The notes under the pieces were generated by a model. That model did not search any database. It was not told where the DNA came from and worked only from the letters and a program-made list of their open reading frames with translations. 64,000 nt of DNA from Psychroflexus montanilacus (lineage in GTDB: Bacteria; Bacteroidota; Bacteroidia; Flavobacteriales; Flavobacteriaceae): positions 62,001 through 126,000 of the forward strand of contig NZ_JAIQZC010000003.1 in NCBI RefSeq assembly GCF_020164535.1. Direction: 5' to 3'. Positions 23,929-33,565 of the stretch are shown piece by piece. The first letter of the stretch is position 1. The number at the start of each line of letters is the position of its first letter. The translations under genes and the position numbers were made by a program.

Positions 23929-25461
23929 TTAATGCTTAAAATGACGCGTTCCTGTCATCACCATAGAAATATTATTTTCGTTGCAATAATCAATACTTAA
24001 TTGGTCCTTAATAGAACCACCAGGCTGGATTACCGAAGTGATTCCAGCATTACCTGCAATTTCTACACAATCAGGAAATGGGAAGAAGGCATCGCTGGCC
24101 ATCACAGAGTTTTTCAAATCAAACTTGAAATTTAAGGCTTTTTCAATAGCGTGATTTAAAGCATCAACTCTTGAGGTTTGTCCTGTTCCACTTGCCAGCA
24201 ATTGCTTATCTTTTGCAAGCACAATAGTGTTGGACTTGGTGTGTTTGCAGATTTTGGAAGCAAAAAGTAAATCGTCTACTTGAGTATCACTAGGTGATAG
24301 TTTTGTAGCTGTCTTTAAATCTTCGACGGCATCTGTTTTTGCATCTTTGTCCTGAACCAAAACGCCATTGAGGCAAGTTCTCACGGTTTTTTCTGAAAAT
24401 TGAAATACCTTTTGAACCAAAAGTATTCTGTTTTTCTTTTTAGTCAGAATTTCCAAGGCTTCATCGCTAAAACCTGGAGCGATCACCACCTCACAAAACA
24501 GGTTATGAATTTCTTCAGCCGTTGCCTTGTCTAGTTCAGAATTGGAAATTAATATACCGCCAAATGCCGACACTGGATCTCCAGCCAAGGCATCTACATA
24601 AGCTTGATGTATGCTATCTCGCTGAGCCAAACCGCAGGCATTGTTATGTTTTAAAATTGCAAATGTTGGGGCTTCACCTGTGAACTCCGACATTAAATTC
24701 ACTGCTGCATCTACATCCAGTAAGTTGTTGTAGGATAATTCTTTACCATGTAATTTATTGAAGACCTTATCAAAATCACCAAAGAAAAAGCCTTGCTGAT
24801 GTGGGTTTTCACCGTAACGAAGTTCAATACCCTTCTCGAAGCTTTGTTTGTGAGATGGCAGTTTTTCGGTTGTATTGAAATAATTGAAAATGGCAGTGTC
24901 ATAATGAGAAGAGACCTGAAAAGCTTTAGCCGCAAAATGCTTTCGCTCAGAAAGGTTTACGCTTCCTTTGGAAGCTTTTAGAATATCCAAAAGTGGAGCA
25001 TAATCTGCTCTGGAAGATACGCAAAGTACATCTTTAAAGTTTTTGGCAGCCGCTCTAATGAGAGAAATCCCACCAATGTCTATTTTTTCGATGATGTCTT
25101 GTTCGTTTGCTCCAGAAGCTACGGTATCTTCAAAGGGATATAAATCAACGATAACCAAATCGATTTGTGGAATGTCGTAAGACTTTAGTTCTTCTTGATC
25201 CTGAGCATTGTCGGCTCTGTTCAAAATCCCTCCAAAAACTTTAGGGTGAAGGGTTTTGACCCGTCCTCCAAGAATGGATGGATAAGAGGTAATATCTTCC
25301 ACAGGAATAACATTGATTCCAAGGTCCTTTATGAATTTTTCAGTGCCTCCAGTTGAATAAATTTTGACACCTAAATCATTTAAGGTCTTGACGATGGGTT
25401 CTAAACCTTCTTTGTGAAATACAGAGATTAATGCAGATTTGATTCCTTTTTCTTGAGCCAT
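23929..25461 (-). CDS. purH: Bifunctional AICAR formyltransferase / IMP cyclohydrolase
   Basis: A 510-residue protein of normal length doing the last two steps of IMP synthesis. N-terminal cyclohydrolase (MGS-like) domain: ALISVFHKEGLEPIV, IYSTGGTEKFIKDLG, GGRVKTLHPKVFGGIL. C-terminal formyltransferase: LRYGENPHQQGFF, ILKHNNACGLA (His of the KH motif), ending SVIQPGGSIKDQLSIDYCNE and MTGTRHFKH. First gene of the run with mreB; promoter at 25487-25494. Confidence 0.97.
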   Translation of the reverse strand: MAQEKGIKSALISVFHKEGLEPIVKTLNDLGVKIYSTGGTEKFIKDLGINVIPVEDITSYPSILGGRVKTLHPKVFGGILNRADNAQDQEELKSYDIPQIDLVIVDLYPFEDTVASGANEQDIIEKIDIGGISLIRAAAKNFKDVLCVSSRADYAPLLDILKASKGSVNLSERKHFAAKAFQVSSHYDTAIFNYFNTTEKLPSHKQSFEKGIELRYGENPHQQGFFFGDFDKVFNKLHGKELSYNNLLDVDAAVNLMSEFTGEAPTFAILKHNNACGLAQRDSIHQAYVDALAGDPVSAFGGILISNSELDKATAEEIHNLFCEVVIAPGFSDEALEILTKKKNRILLVQKVFQFSEKTVRTCLNGVLVQDKDAKTDAVEDLKTATKLSPSDTQVDDLLFASKICKHTKSNTIVLAKDKQLLASGTGQTSRVDALNHAIEKALNFKFDLKNSVMASDAFFPFPDCVEIAGNAGITSVIQPGGSIKDQLSIDYCNENNISMVMTGTRHFKH

Positions 25462-25486
25462 TTTTGGGATTCTTTTTTAGATGCTG

Positions 25487-25494
25487 CAAAAGTA
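25487..25494 (-). promoter_or_regulatory. purH promoter -7 box
   Basis: On the minus strand TACTTTTG followed by CAGC, 26 bp before the purH ATG, fits TAnnTTTG. It probably drives purH and, by read-through, the mre genes. Confidence 0.6.
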
Positions 25495-25573
25495 GGGCTT
25501 TGTTAAGAAATAACTAATTGTTGTGTCTCAATTATTTATAAAAAAATAATCCCTAAAACCAATAGGTGGTGTC

Positions 25574-25594
25574 ATGCTGAACTCGTTTCAGCAT
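25574..25594. repeat. Small palindrome in a 575-bp gap
   Basis: ATGCTGAA / TTCAGCAT with a 5-nt loop, preceded by GTC. Hairpins of this kind are scattered in flavobacterial intergenic DNA. The gap 25495-25942 otherwise shows nothing I can assign; a 31-codon frame at 25780 (MIFLYFRSPEAIQASGKVK) looks like chance or a remnant. Confidence 0.5.
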
Positions 25595-25942
25595 CTGATT
25601 TCAATATTAACTCTTGAAATAACTTTTTAACATCAAATTCCTCACGCCAAAATCCACTACTGTTTCTCTAGATTTTTTCTGATTTTGCCGTCGTTAGCCT
25701 AAAACCTTGTAGACCATAAGCCTCACCTTTCAAGTTAAATTAAATGTTGGGATCGCTTGGGAAAGACAACTTAAACCTATGATGATTTTTTTATACTTTC
25801 GTTCACCTGAAGCTATACAGGCTTCCGGAAAAGTAAAGATCCTGAAACAAGTTTACGATGACAATGCGTTTTGAAGTCGTCACACAATAGACCAAGATAA
25901 TCTACTCCTAGTTAAAACTATTTTGGATAAAAAGATAAAAAT

Positions 25943-25970
25943 ATAGCCCACGGTTTAAACCGCAGGCTAT
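25943..25970 (-). terminator. Terminator of the cys operon
   Basis: Composite palindrome: ATAGCC and GGCTAT outside, CGGTTTAAACCG inside, with a T-rich stretch beyond it on the minus strand (ATTTTTATCTTTTTATCC). It lies 66 bp after the cysN stop. Confidence 0.75.
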
Positions 25971-26036
25971 GTTAAAGTTGAACTCAAATTAACCGTTTAA
26001 AGGGTTTTGAGATTATTTTTAAAAAACCTTAATCAA

Positions 26037-27293
26037 TTACACAATCATTCCCGCAGCAACCGTTTCTTTGGTGGATTCGTCTACCAAAATGATACTTCCT
26101 GTATTTCTATTATCCCTGTAGCTATCCAGCATTAGGCGATGTGAGGTTTTTAGTTTTACTCTGGCGATATCATTCATTTTTAAATCTTTGTCTTCTTCAT
26201 TTCTTTTGAAGGTGTTGACGTCCATTTTATAAACCACGTCCTTAATTACAGCCTTTTGTTCATTGGACGTATGCATGATGGTGTACTTGGTTCTTGGCTT
26301 GACGGGAGAGTTATTCAGCCAGCATAGCATCACATCAAATTCCTGAGAAAGTTCAGGCTGGTTGTTTACCTTTACAATCATATCTCCACGACTGATGTCA
26401 ATATCGTCTTGTAAAGTCATAGCGACAGACATAGGTGCAAAAGCTTCTTCTACTTCCTTTTCTCCTGCGTTTATCGTTTTAATTTTTGAATTGAAACCGG
26501 ATGGCAAGACAGAAACTTCATCTCCCACTCTGTAGATACCGCTGGCAATTCTACCAGCATAACCTCTGTAATCTTCATAGCCTTTGCGTTGAGGTCTAAG
26601 CACAGTTTGTACTGGAAATCTCGCATCCACTTTATTGATATCACTACTGATGTGGAGCGTTTCCAGTTCGTGTAGCATTGGCGAGCCTTGGAACCAGGAC
26701 ATGTGTTCTGAGCGGTTCACCACATTGTCGCCATTCAAAGCACTTATCGGGATATAGCGTACATCCTTGATCAGCAATTTTGAAGAAAACTCCTCAAACT
26801 GTTCAACTATACTATTGAAGGTTTCTTCAGAATAATCCACCAAGTCCATCTTATTGATGCAAACGATGATGTGTGGAATATTCAATAAAGAAGCGATAAA
26901 GGTATGTCTTTTGGTCTGCTCAATCACGCCATGTCTGGCATCGATAAGCACAACCGCTGCATTGGCTGTGGAAGCTCCGGTGACCATATTTCTGGTATAC
27001 TGAATATGACCAGGTGTATCGGCAATGATGAATTTACGTTTAGGTGTGGTGAAATATCTGTAGGCTACATCTATGGTAATGCCCTGTTCGCGTTCATCCT
27101 TAAGGCCGTCGGTAAACATGGCAAGATCTACACCATCAATCCCTTTTTGCTTGCTTGAATTTTCTACAGCGGCAAGCTGATCTTCAAAAATGGATTTGGA
27201 GTCAAAAAGTAAGCGTCCTATAAGTGTACTTTTTCCATCATCTACGCTACCGGCAGTAGTGAATCTCAGCAGTTGGTTTTTATCTATTTTCAT
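26037..27293 (-). CDS. cysN: Sulfate adenylyltransferase GTPase subunit
   Basis: A 418-residue translation-factor-like GTPase that drives ATP sulfurylase. G1 GSVDDGKST (residues 15-23), DTPGH (G3) and NKMD (G4) are visible, then beta-barrel domains 2 and 3. Not fused to CysC, since a separate cysC is upstream. Last gene of cysQ-cysC-cysD-cysN, 54 bp after cysD. Confidence 0.96.
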   Translation of the reverse strand: MKIDKNQLLRFTTAGSVDDGKSTLIGRLLFDSKSIFEDQLAAVENSSKQKGIDGVDLAMFTDGLKDEREQGITIDVAYRYFTTPKRKFIIADTPGHIQYTRNMVTGASTANAAVVLIDARHGVIEQTKRHTFIASLLNIPHIIVCINKMDLVDYSEETFNSIVEQFEEFSSKLLIKDVRYIPISALNGDNVVNRSEHMSWFQGSPMLHELETLHISSDINKVDARFPVQTVLRPQRKGYEDYRGYAGRIASGIYRVGDEVSVLPSGFNSKIKTINAGEKEVEEAFAPMSVAMTLQDDIDISRGDMIVKVNNQPELSQEFDVMLCWLNNSPVKPRTKYTIMHTSNEQKAVIKDVVYKMDVNTFKRNEEDKDLKMNDIARVKLKTSHRLMLDSYRDNRNTGSIILVDESTKETVAAGMIV

Positions 27294-27347
27294 CGTATGC
27301 GTCAGTTTTTTGTAATCAGATTTTAAATATTGCTTTCAAGATAAAGT

Positions 27348-28253
27348 CTAGAAGTATCCATCTTTTTTACGGTCTTCCATAGCGGTTTCAGAACGTTTAT
27401 CGTCACTGCGGTTACCGCGTTCGGTTTCTCTCATGGTCGACACTTCTTCCACGATTTTTTCCATGGTATCGGCGTCAGATTCTATTCCACCAGTGATGGT
27501 AATGTCTCCCAAAGTTCTAAAACGAATTTTCTTTTTAACAATCTCTTCGTTAGGTTCCAGAACCAAATATTCTGAATTTGGAATCCACGAGCCATTCCTT
27601 TTCACAACTTCACGTTCGTGAGCCAGGTATAAAGAAGGAATTTCAATGTTTTCTTTGGTTAAGTAATTCCAAACATCCATTTCGGTCCAGTTACTGATGG
27701 GAAACGCACGGAAATGTTCGCCTTCAAAGTATTTTCCGTTCAGCAGGTTCCATAATTCCGGGCGCTGGTTTTTTGGATCCCATTGCCCAAACTCATCTCT
27801 GTGAGAGAAAAACCGCTCTTTAGCTCTGGCTTTCTCTTCATCTCTACGTCCTCCGCCAATCGCACAATCGATTTTATGTTCTTCGATGGTGTCTAGAAGG
27901 GTAGTAATTTGCAAGGCATTTCTGGTCGCGTTTTTTCCTTTCTCCTCAGCAACACGGCCGTCATCAATCGATTTTTGAACCGATCCTACAATTAAGTTCA
28001 CGCCAAGCTTTTCAACGATATCATCTCTAAACTGAATCGCTTCAGGAAAATTATGTCCTGTATCCACATGCATCAGGGCAAAAGGAATTTTTGCTGGATG
28101 AAAGGCTTTTTTGGCTAAATGCGTCACCAAAATGGAATCTTTTCCTCCAGAAAATAAAATAACTGGATTTTGAAATTGAGCCCAAACTTCTCTCAAGATA
28201 AAAATGGCTTCAGACTCGAGTTCTTCTAAATAATTTAAATAATACGTGCTCAT
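27348..28253 (-). CDS. cysD: Sulfate adenylyltransferase catalytic subunit
   Basis: A 301-residue PP-loop enzyme making adenylyl sulfate (APS) from ATP and sulfate. PP-loop LFSGGKDSI near residue 33; GGGRRDEEKARAKERFFS and the C-terminal GNRSDDKRSETAMEDRKKDGYF are typical of CysD. Works as a heterodimer with CysN. Four bases after cysC. Confidence 0.96.
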   Translation of the reverse strand: MSTYYLNYLEELESEAIFILREVWAQFQNPVILFSGGKDSILVTHLAKKAFHPAKIPFALMHVDTGHNFPEAIQFRDDIVEKLGVNLIVGSVQKSIDDGRVAEEKGKNATRNALQITTLLDTIEEHKIDCAIGGGRRDEEKARAKERFFSHRDEFGQWDPKNQRPELWNLLNGKYFEGEHFRAFPISNWTEMDVWNYLTKENIEIPSLYLAHEREVVKRNGSWIPNSEYLVLEPNEEIVKKKIRFRTLGDITITGGIESDADTMEKIVEEVSTMRETERGNRSDDKRSETAMEDRKKDGYF

Positions 28254-28257
28254 GAAC

Positions 28258-28851
28258 TTATATTCTATGTGATTCTTCTAAATAATTAATGATGAGTTGG
28301 ACAGCTTGGTCCACTTCAGTAGTTTCGGTTTGGATGTGAATTTCAGGTTTTTCGGGGGCTTCGTAAGGTGCATCTATTCCTGTAAAATTCTTTATTTCTC
28401 CAGCTCGGGCTTTTTTGTAAAGACCTTTAACGTCTCGTTTTTCGCATTCTTCTAAGGACGTGTCAACGAAAATTTCAATCAGATCGTTTTCTCCTACAAT
28501 TTGCTTAACCTGATCGCGATCTGAAATCAAAGGTGAAACAAAAGCAGCAATGGTCACAATACCTGCGTCTACAAACAGTTTTCCAACTTCGGCGATACGC
28601 CTTAGATTTTCTAGACGGTCTTCTTTGGTAAACCCAAGTCCTTTATTGATGCCGCTACGGATGTTATCTCCATCCAAAGCATAAGTGCTTATGCCTTTAT
28701 AAAACAATTCTTCTTCTACTTTATTGGCGATGGTAGATTTTCCGGAGCCAGATAAGCCTGTAAACCAAAGCACAAAAGACTCGTGTCCATTCACTTTATT
28801 CCGTTTGGATCTGGAAATGTCGTAATCGTGGATGACGATGTTTTCGCTCAT
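28258..28851 (-). CDS. cysC: Adenylyl-sulfate kinase
   Basis: A 197-residue kinase converting APS to PAPS. P-loop GLSGSGKST, DGDNIRSGINKGLGFT and the FVSPLISDRDQVK segment match the family. Its start overlaps the cysQ stop by 4 bases (ATGA). With cysQ it implies that PAPS is made and that 3'-phosphoadenosine phosphate or PAPS is recycled. Confidence 0.96.
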   Translation of the reverse strand: MSENIVIHDYDISRSKRNKVNGHESFVLWFTGLSGSGKSTIANKVEEELFYKGISTYALDGDNIRSGINKGLGFTKEDRLENLRRIAEVGKLFVDAGIVTIAAFVSPLISDRDQVKQIVGENDLIEIFVDTSLEECEKRDVKGLYKKARAGEIKNFTGIDAPYEAPEKPEIHIQTETTEVDQAVQLIINYLEESHRI

Positions 28852-29648
28852 AATTCAGTTTTTACATGAAAATACCCATTCAATAAATTTTCTCGGTTGT
28901 AAAGCATTTCTTTCCCAGTATCCAGGCTAATCACTTCCAGCCCAACAGCTTTACAAATGGCTTGCCCTGCAGCTGTGTCCCATTCCATAGTAGGCGCGTA
29001 ACGCGGATAGACATCTGCATTTCCTTCTGCAACAAGGCAAAATTTCAGCGAACTTCCCTTAGAGACAATGTCTACAGATTTTTGATACTTATCTTTTAAT
29101 CCATCAACATAATCCAGCGTATCCTGATTCATGTGGGAACGACTTCCAACTACTCTAAGGGGATTTGAATCTTTACTTGGCTCTAGAAGTGTTGCTGCTT
29201 TCAAAAGTTTCTCTACCTGTGGTTCACCAGAAGGAACTTCAACTTTAAAGGCTTTCTGAGACTCCACATCGCCCACATAAAGCAGACGTTGTGCAGGCAC
29301 GTAAATGACTCCAAACACAGGTTGTTGATGATCTATCAACGCAATGTTTACGGTGAATTCACCGTTTTTCTTTACAAACTCCTTGGTGCCATCCAGCGGG
29401 TCTACAATCCAGCATTGAGTCCAGGACTTTCTTTCTGAGTAGTCAATTTCCTTATTCTCTTCACTTATAATAGGAATCGAAGTCGTTTCCAAAAAAGACA
29501 TAATGACGGCATTCGCATTTTTATCGGCTTGCGTGAGAGGAGAAGTATCCTCTTTATATTCCACATCGAAATCTTCTTTGTAAATTTCTATGATGGCGTC
29601 GCCAGCTTTTATGGAAGCTTCTATGGCTTTTAATTGGTTTTCATTCAT
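28848..29648 (-). CDS. cysQ: 3'(2'),5'-bisphosphate nucleotidase
   Basis: A 266-residue inositol-monophosphatase-fold enzyme removing the 3' phosphate from PAP/PAPS. Metal-site motifs: SEENKEIDY, WIVDPLDGTKEFV (DPLDGT) and MEWDTAAGQAI. First gene of the sulfate-activation operon. The 264-bp region before it has no strong promoter match that I can see. Confidence 0.93.
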   Translation of the reverse strand: MNENQLKAIEASIKAGDAIIEIYKEDFDVEYKEDTSPLTQADKNANAVIMSFLETTSIPIISEENKEIDYSERKSWTQCWIVDPLDGTKEFVKKNGEFTVNIALIDHQQPVFGVIYVPAQRLLYVGDVESQKAFKVEVPSGEPQVEKLLKAATLLEPSKDSNPLRVVGSRSHMNQDTLDYVDGLKDKYQKSVDIVSKGSSLKFCLVAEGNADVYPRYAPTMEWDTAAGQAICKAVGLEVISLDTGKEMLYNRENLLNGYFHVKTEL

Positions 29649-29881
29649 AAAGCAAGGTTCGTCTTATAAACGTTGATAGTCAAATAGTTAGACTGTAAAA
29701 TTCTGTTTAGCTACTTCTCAAAGTTGAAATAATTTTCAAAAGTATATAATTTCTACCAATTTAGTAGACTAATCAAATTGGAATCAAATTATTTTGCTGT
29801 TAAATTTATTCTGAATGTGTTACAAGTTGGATTAGTTTTTAGAATTCCACTGATTAAGGTTGGGATGAAATTAAAAGTTTA

Positions 29882-29915
29882 TTTGTTTCACTAAAGGGAA
29901 ACTTTCTTATATTTG
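29882..29915 (+). promoter_or_regulatory. Promoter of the toxin-antitoxin module
   Basis: TTTG at 29882-29885 and TATATTTG at 29908-29915 with suitable spacing (22 bp) match the Bacteroidota -33/-7 pattern. Because the -7 box covers the TTG at 29913, the ATG at 29934 is the more likely toxin start. Confidence 0.55.
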
Positions 29916-29933
29916 ATTTTATTTGTTACTCAG

Positions 29934-30281
29934 ATGCATACTAGAGAGAAGCACAGGAAAATTGTATTTTATAAAACGTACTTTCAGGATTTCTTTTCAA
30001 AACAAAACGAGAAAGTAAAAGCTAAAATTATTTGGACTTTTGACTTGATTGAAGAATTGAAAAGAGTTCCTGAAACTTATCTCAAACATATTGAAACGAC
30101 AGATGGCTTATATGAAATCCGTGTTCAAATGGGTGGTAATATTTTTAGAATTTTCTGCTTTTTTGATAAAGGACTGTTGATCGTTTTAGCAAATGGGTTT
30201 CAAAAGAAAACTCAAAAGACACCCACTAAAGAAATTAAGAAAGCAATCCAAATAAAAAATGAATATGAAAACGAAAAATAA
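29934..30281 (+). CDS. HigB/RelE-like toxin (phage Gp49-like, DUF891)
   Basis: A 115-residue protein from ATG 29934. RelE/HigB fold: KIVFYKTYFQDFFSKQNEKVKAKI, then VPETYLKHIETTDGLYEIRVQMGGNIFRIFCFFDKGLLIVLANGFQKKTQKTP with the expected ending K-T-P followed by a basic helix (EIKKAIQIKNEYE). Such toxins cut mRNA on the ribosome. The toxin gene comes before the antitoxin, as in HigBA, and overlaps it by 23 bases. Confidence 0.85.
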   Translation: MHTREKHRKIVFYKTYFQDFFSKQNEKVKAKIIWTFDLIEELKRVPETYLKHIETTDGLYEIRVQMGGNIFRIFCFFDKGLLIVLANGFQKKTQKTPTKEIKKAIQIKNEYENEK

Positions 30282-30570
30282 AAACTTAACTAGCCTAGAA
30301 GAATTTAAAGAACAGAATTATGGTAAACACGGCAGTATAAAACGTAAGGAACTTGAGGCAGGTTATGAAGCCTTTAAAATAGGGGCTTTAATTCATGACA
30401 AACGATTGGAAATGGGAATGACTCAAGAGCAACTTGCCGAAAAAGTAGGAACAACAAAATCTTACATTTCAAAAATAGAGAATAACCTTAAAGAAGCTCG
30501 AATTTCGACACTTCAAAAGATCGTTGAGCTTGGTTTTGGTGGGCAACTCGAGCTCAATATCAAAATTTAA
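30259..30570 (+). CDS. HigA-like antitoxin, XRE-type HTH
   Basis: A 103-residue protein with an XRE helix-turn-helix at about residues 45-95 (MGMTQEQLAEKVGTTKSYISKIEN). It should neutralise the preceding toxin and repress the promoter at 29882. ATG 30259 or ATG 30265 are possible; both lie within the toxin gene. Confidence 0.85.
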   Translation: MNMKTKNKNLTSLEEFKEQNYGKHGSIKRKELEAGYEAFKIGALIHDKRLEMGMTQEQLAEKVGTTKSYISKIENNLKEARISTLQKIVELGFGGQLELNIKI

Positions 30571-30695
30571 TACACTTTAGTATAAATTGAAGCAGTTACA
30601 AGTCTCCTTTTAGAATTACACCGTAATCCTTTGATTTTTATGACGACTAGATAAAATCCAATAAGGACATTAAAACGTACATAAACTAAAACCTA

Positions 30696-31424
30696 ATGAG
30701 AATCTACTTGCCTATCATTTTAGTTTGCTTTTTGATGATGAGTATAACTTGCTTACACGCCCAGGAAATTCATCAACACAAGCAGTGGAACCAGCTTTTG
30801 CAAGCTCACGTCGACAAGAATGGGGATGTGGATTACAAAGCTTTTCAAAAAAATCAAGCCCAGCTCGATGCCTATTTAGATTTGTTGAACGAGAATCCGC
30901 CTCAGGATTCCTGGACCACCAATGAAAAGAAAGCCTACCTCATCAATGCCTATAACGCATTTACGGTGAAATTGATCATCGACAATTATCCAGTAGAAAG
31001 CATCAGAAAAATAGGGGGACTTTTTAATAACCCTTTCAGTACAGAATTTGCAAAACTAGGCGGGAAAGCCTATTCGCTCGACGATATTGAGAAAGGTATG
31101 TTGCTGAAAATGGGTGACCCCAGAGTACATTTTGCGGTGAATTGCGCTTCAGAATCCTGTCCAAAACTCGTCAATGAAGCTTATCTAGCCTCCCAACTCG
31201 ACAAGCAACTGGAAGCTGCAGCCAGATCCTTTGTAAACTCCGACAAAAATAAACTATCTAACAACAAACTGGAACTTTCTAAAATTTTCAAGTGGTATGC
31301 TTCAGATTTTGAAACCGATGGCAAGTCCATCATTGATTTCATCAACAGGTATTCTAAACAAAACATCAGTGAAAATGCCTCCATTAATTACTTGTCGTAT
31401 TCCTGGAAACTGAACGAAAAATAA
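30696..31424 (+). CDS. DUF547 exported protein
   Basis: A 242-residue protein with a signal peptide (MRIYLPIILVCFLMMSITCLHAQ) and a DUF547 domain: KKAYLINAYNAFTVKLIIDN, YSLDDIEKGMLLKMGDPRVH and VNCASESCPKL (Cys, Cys). DUF547 has a transglutaminase/cysteine-peptidase-like fold; activity is unknown. It precedes a TIGR04283-type glycosyltransferase by 5 bp, an association seen repeatedly in Bacteroidota and cyanobacteria. Confidence 0.88.
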   Translation: MRIYLPIILVCFLMMSITCLHAQEIHQHKQWNQLLQAHVDKNGDVDYKAFQKNQAQLDAYLDLLNENPPQDSWTTNEKKAYLINAYNAFTVKLIIDNYPVESIRKIGGLFNNPFSTEFAKLGGKAYSLDDIEKGMLLKMGDPRVHFAVNCASESCPKLVNEAYLASQLDKQLEAAARSFVNSDKNKLSNNKLELSKIFKWYASDFETDGKSIIDFINRYSKQNISENASINYLSYSWKLNEK

Positions 31425-31429
31425 ACTGA

Positions 31430-32131
31430 ATGATCAGTATCATCATCCCCGTTTATAACGAAGCCGAAGTCATAGAGGTTAACTTAAGGCACATTCAGAA
31501 GAAAATAAGCTCATCCTCACTTGTAGATGAATTATTGGTTATTGATGGCGGTAGTCAAGATGCAACGGTGACCAAAGCCAAATCCGTTGAAGGCGTGCAG
31601 GTTTTTATGAGCCCAAAAGGAAGACCTAAACAAATGAATTTTGGCGCTCAAAAAGCAAAAGGAAAGATTTTGTACTTCCTCCACATCGATTCGTTTCCTC
31701 CCCAGGATTTTGATGAATTGATTGTAACTTCTGTGCAAAACGGACACGAAGCAGGTTGTTTTAAAATGAAATTTAGAAGCCAGCATCCGTGGCTGAAGTT
31801 TATAAGCTGGCTCACTAAATTCAAAGCTCGGTCCTGCAGAGGTGGCGACCAAAGTCTGTTTGTGACCAAATCTCTTTTTGAAAAGATTGGCGGCTACAAC
31901 GAGGAATTTTTGATTTATGAAGACCACGAAATTTTGAAACCCATCTACGAACATACCGATTTTGACGTTATTCCAAGCTGGATCTCAACTTCGGCCAGAC
32001 GCTTCAAAGAAAAAGGCATCTTGAAATTGCAGCTGCTGTTTTGGGGTATTTATTTCAAAAAATGGTCGGGCGCTTCTTCAGAAGAACTTTATAGATTTTA
32101 TGAAAAGCATATCAATAATACGGCGACTTAA
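31430..32131 (+). CDS. TIGR04283-type family 2 glycosyltransferase
   Basis: A 233-residue GT-A glycosyltransferase. MISIIIPVYNEAEVIEVNL opens the domain; ELLVIDGGSQDATVTKA, FLHIDSFPP (DxD-like position) and CRGGDQSLFVTKSLFEKIGG follow. This matches the TIGR04283 group, annotated as arsenosugar-associated or selenodomain-associated. No radical-SAM ArsS gene is in the window, so the substrate remains open. Confidence 0.85.
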   Translation: MISIIIPVYNEAEVIEVNLRHIQKKISSSSLVDELLVIDGGSQDATVTKAKSVEGVQVFMSPKGRPKQMNFGAQKAKGKILYFLHIDSFPPQDFDELIVTSVQNGHEAGCFKMKFRSQHPWLKFISWLTKFKARSCRGGDQSLFVTKSLFEKIGGYNEEFLIYEDHEILKPIYEHTDFDVIPSWISTSARRFKEKGILKLQLLFWGIYFKKWSGASSEELYRFYEKHINNTAT

Positions 32132-32215
32132 GCTCCAGGATAGGTTACTTTTGAATAAACTTTAGTAATTTCAGCATTATTCTTCCGACTAAAGTAAAAT
32201 TAAAACCTACGAAGC

Positions 32216-33505
32216 TTGAAACAAGAACATATTGTTATCATTGGAAATGGAATTTCTGGCGTGACGCTGGCCAGGCATGTGCGCAAATTATCCGATAAAC
32301 GCATCACTTTGATTTCTTCTGAAAGTGAACATTTCTTCTCAAGAACAGCTTTGATGTATGTCTATATGGGACATATGAAATGGAATCACTTAAAACCTTA
32401 CGAAGACCACTTTTGGGGTAAAAATAGATTGGAACTAAAACAAGCTCACGTCGAGCATATTGATGCTGAACATAAACAACTCACACTGGACTCGGGAGAA
32501 CTTTTTTCCTACGACAAACTGGTGATTGCCTGCGGGTCCAAACCCAACAAATTTGGCTGGCCAGGGCAGGACGCCGAAGGAGTTCTTGGCTTGTACAGCA
32601 AGCAGGACCTGGAACAGCTTGAAGCATGGGCGCCAAATAATCAAGTTTGTAAACGCGCTGTGATTGTAGGCGGTGGATTGATTGGGATAGAACTTGCCGA
32701 AATGCTGGCCACCCGAAATATTCCCGTAACCTTTCTGGTGCGTGAAGCCCATTTCTGGAACAATGTTTTACCAGTTGAAGAAGCAAAACTGATCGATCGC
32801 CACATTCGGGAACATCATATTGATCTCCGATTGAGCACCAATCTGGATGAAATTATTACCGATGAAATCGGAAAAGTGAAAGCAGTCAAAATCCAAGACA
32901 CAGGTGAAATTCTGGACTGCAACCTGGTAGGACTTACTCCAGGGGTTTCTCCTAATATTGAGTTTTTAAAATCCAGCACTATCGAGCTGAATCGTGGTGT
33001 TTTAGTGAACAGGATGCTGGAAACTAGTGCAAGTGATGTGTATGCGATAGGTGATTGTGCCGAGCAGCGTGAACCTATTGGGAAACGGCCGCCGGTAGAG
33101 GCGGTATGGTATACGGGAAGAATGATGGGGGAAACTTTGGCTCAAACGCTTTGCGGAAACCCAATGGAGTACAAGCCTGGACACTGGTTCAATTCGGCTA
33201 AGTTTTTCGATATTGAGTATCAGACTTACGGCTGGGTATTTCCACAACCCGAAGAAGGCCATTCCGATTTTTACTGGGAGCATGAAGATGGTAAAAAGTG
33301 CATTCACATTCATTTTGAAAGTGATAGCCGAATCTTTAAAGGGATCAATACCTTTGGCATTCGGATGCGGCATGAGGTGTTTGACCATTGGTTAACCCAA
33401 AAAGCAACAGTGGATGAGGTGATTAGAAACCTGAAAAAAGCCAATTTTGATCCTGAATTTTTTGAACGCTATGAAAATGAGATGCTTGAAGCTTTTAATA
33501 AATAA
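32216..33505 (+). CDS. FAD-dependent pyridine nucleotide oxidoreductase
   Basis: A 429-residue flavoprotein of the nitrite-reductase-like/NADH oxidase type. FAD-binding IIGNGISGVTLARHVRK at the N-terminus, NAD(P)-binding VIVGGGLIGIELAEML near residue 147, and VYAIGDCAE near 275. The start is TTG at 32216 (TTGAAACAAGAAC); no in-frame ATG is close enough. The C-terminal 130 residues are not a standard dimerisation domain I can name. It lies before a multi-4Fe-4S membrane protein, a likely electron-transfer partner. Confidence 0.85.
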   Translation: MKQEHIVIIGNGISGVTLARHVRKLSDKRITLISSESEHFFSRTALMYVYMGHMKWNHLKPYEDHFWGKNRLELKQAHVEHIDAEHKQLTLDSGELFSYDKLVIACGSKPNKFGWPGQDAEGVLGLYSKQDLEQLEAWAPNNQVCKRAVIVGGGLIGIELAEMLATRNIPVTFLVREAHFWNNVLPVEEAKLIDRHIREHHIDLRLSTNLDEIITDEIGKVKAVKIQDTGEILDCNLVGLTPGVSPNIEFLKSSTIELNRGVLVNRMLETSASDVYAIGDCAEQREPIGKRPPVEAVWYTGRMMGETLAQTLCGNPMEYKPGHWFNSAKFFDIEYQTYGWVFPQPEEGHSDFYWEHEDGKKCIHIHFESDSRIFKGINTFGIRMRHEVFDHWLTQKATVDEVIRNLKKANFDPEFFERYENEMLEAFNK

Positions 33506-33565
33506 GACGTTAACTCAGACCTCACAGGTTTTGAAATCGATAAGAATAATATAAAAAGATAAAAC

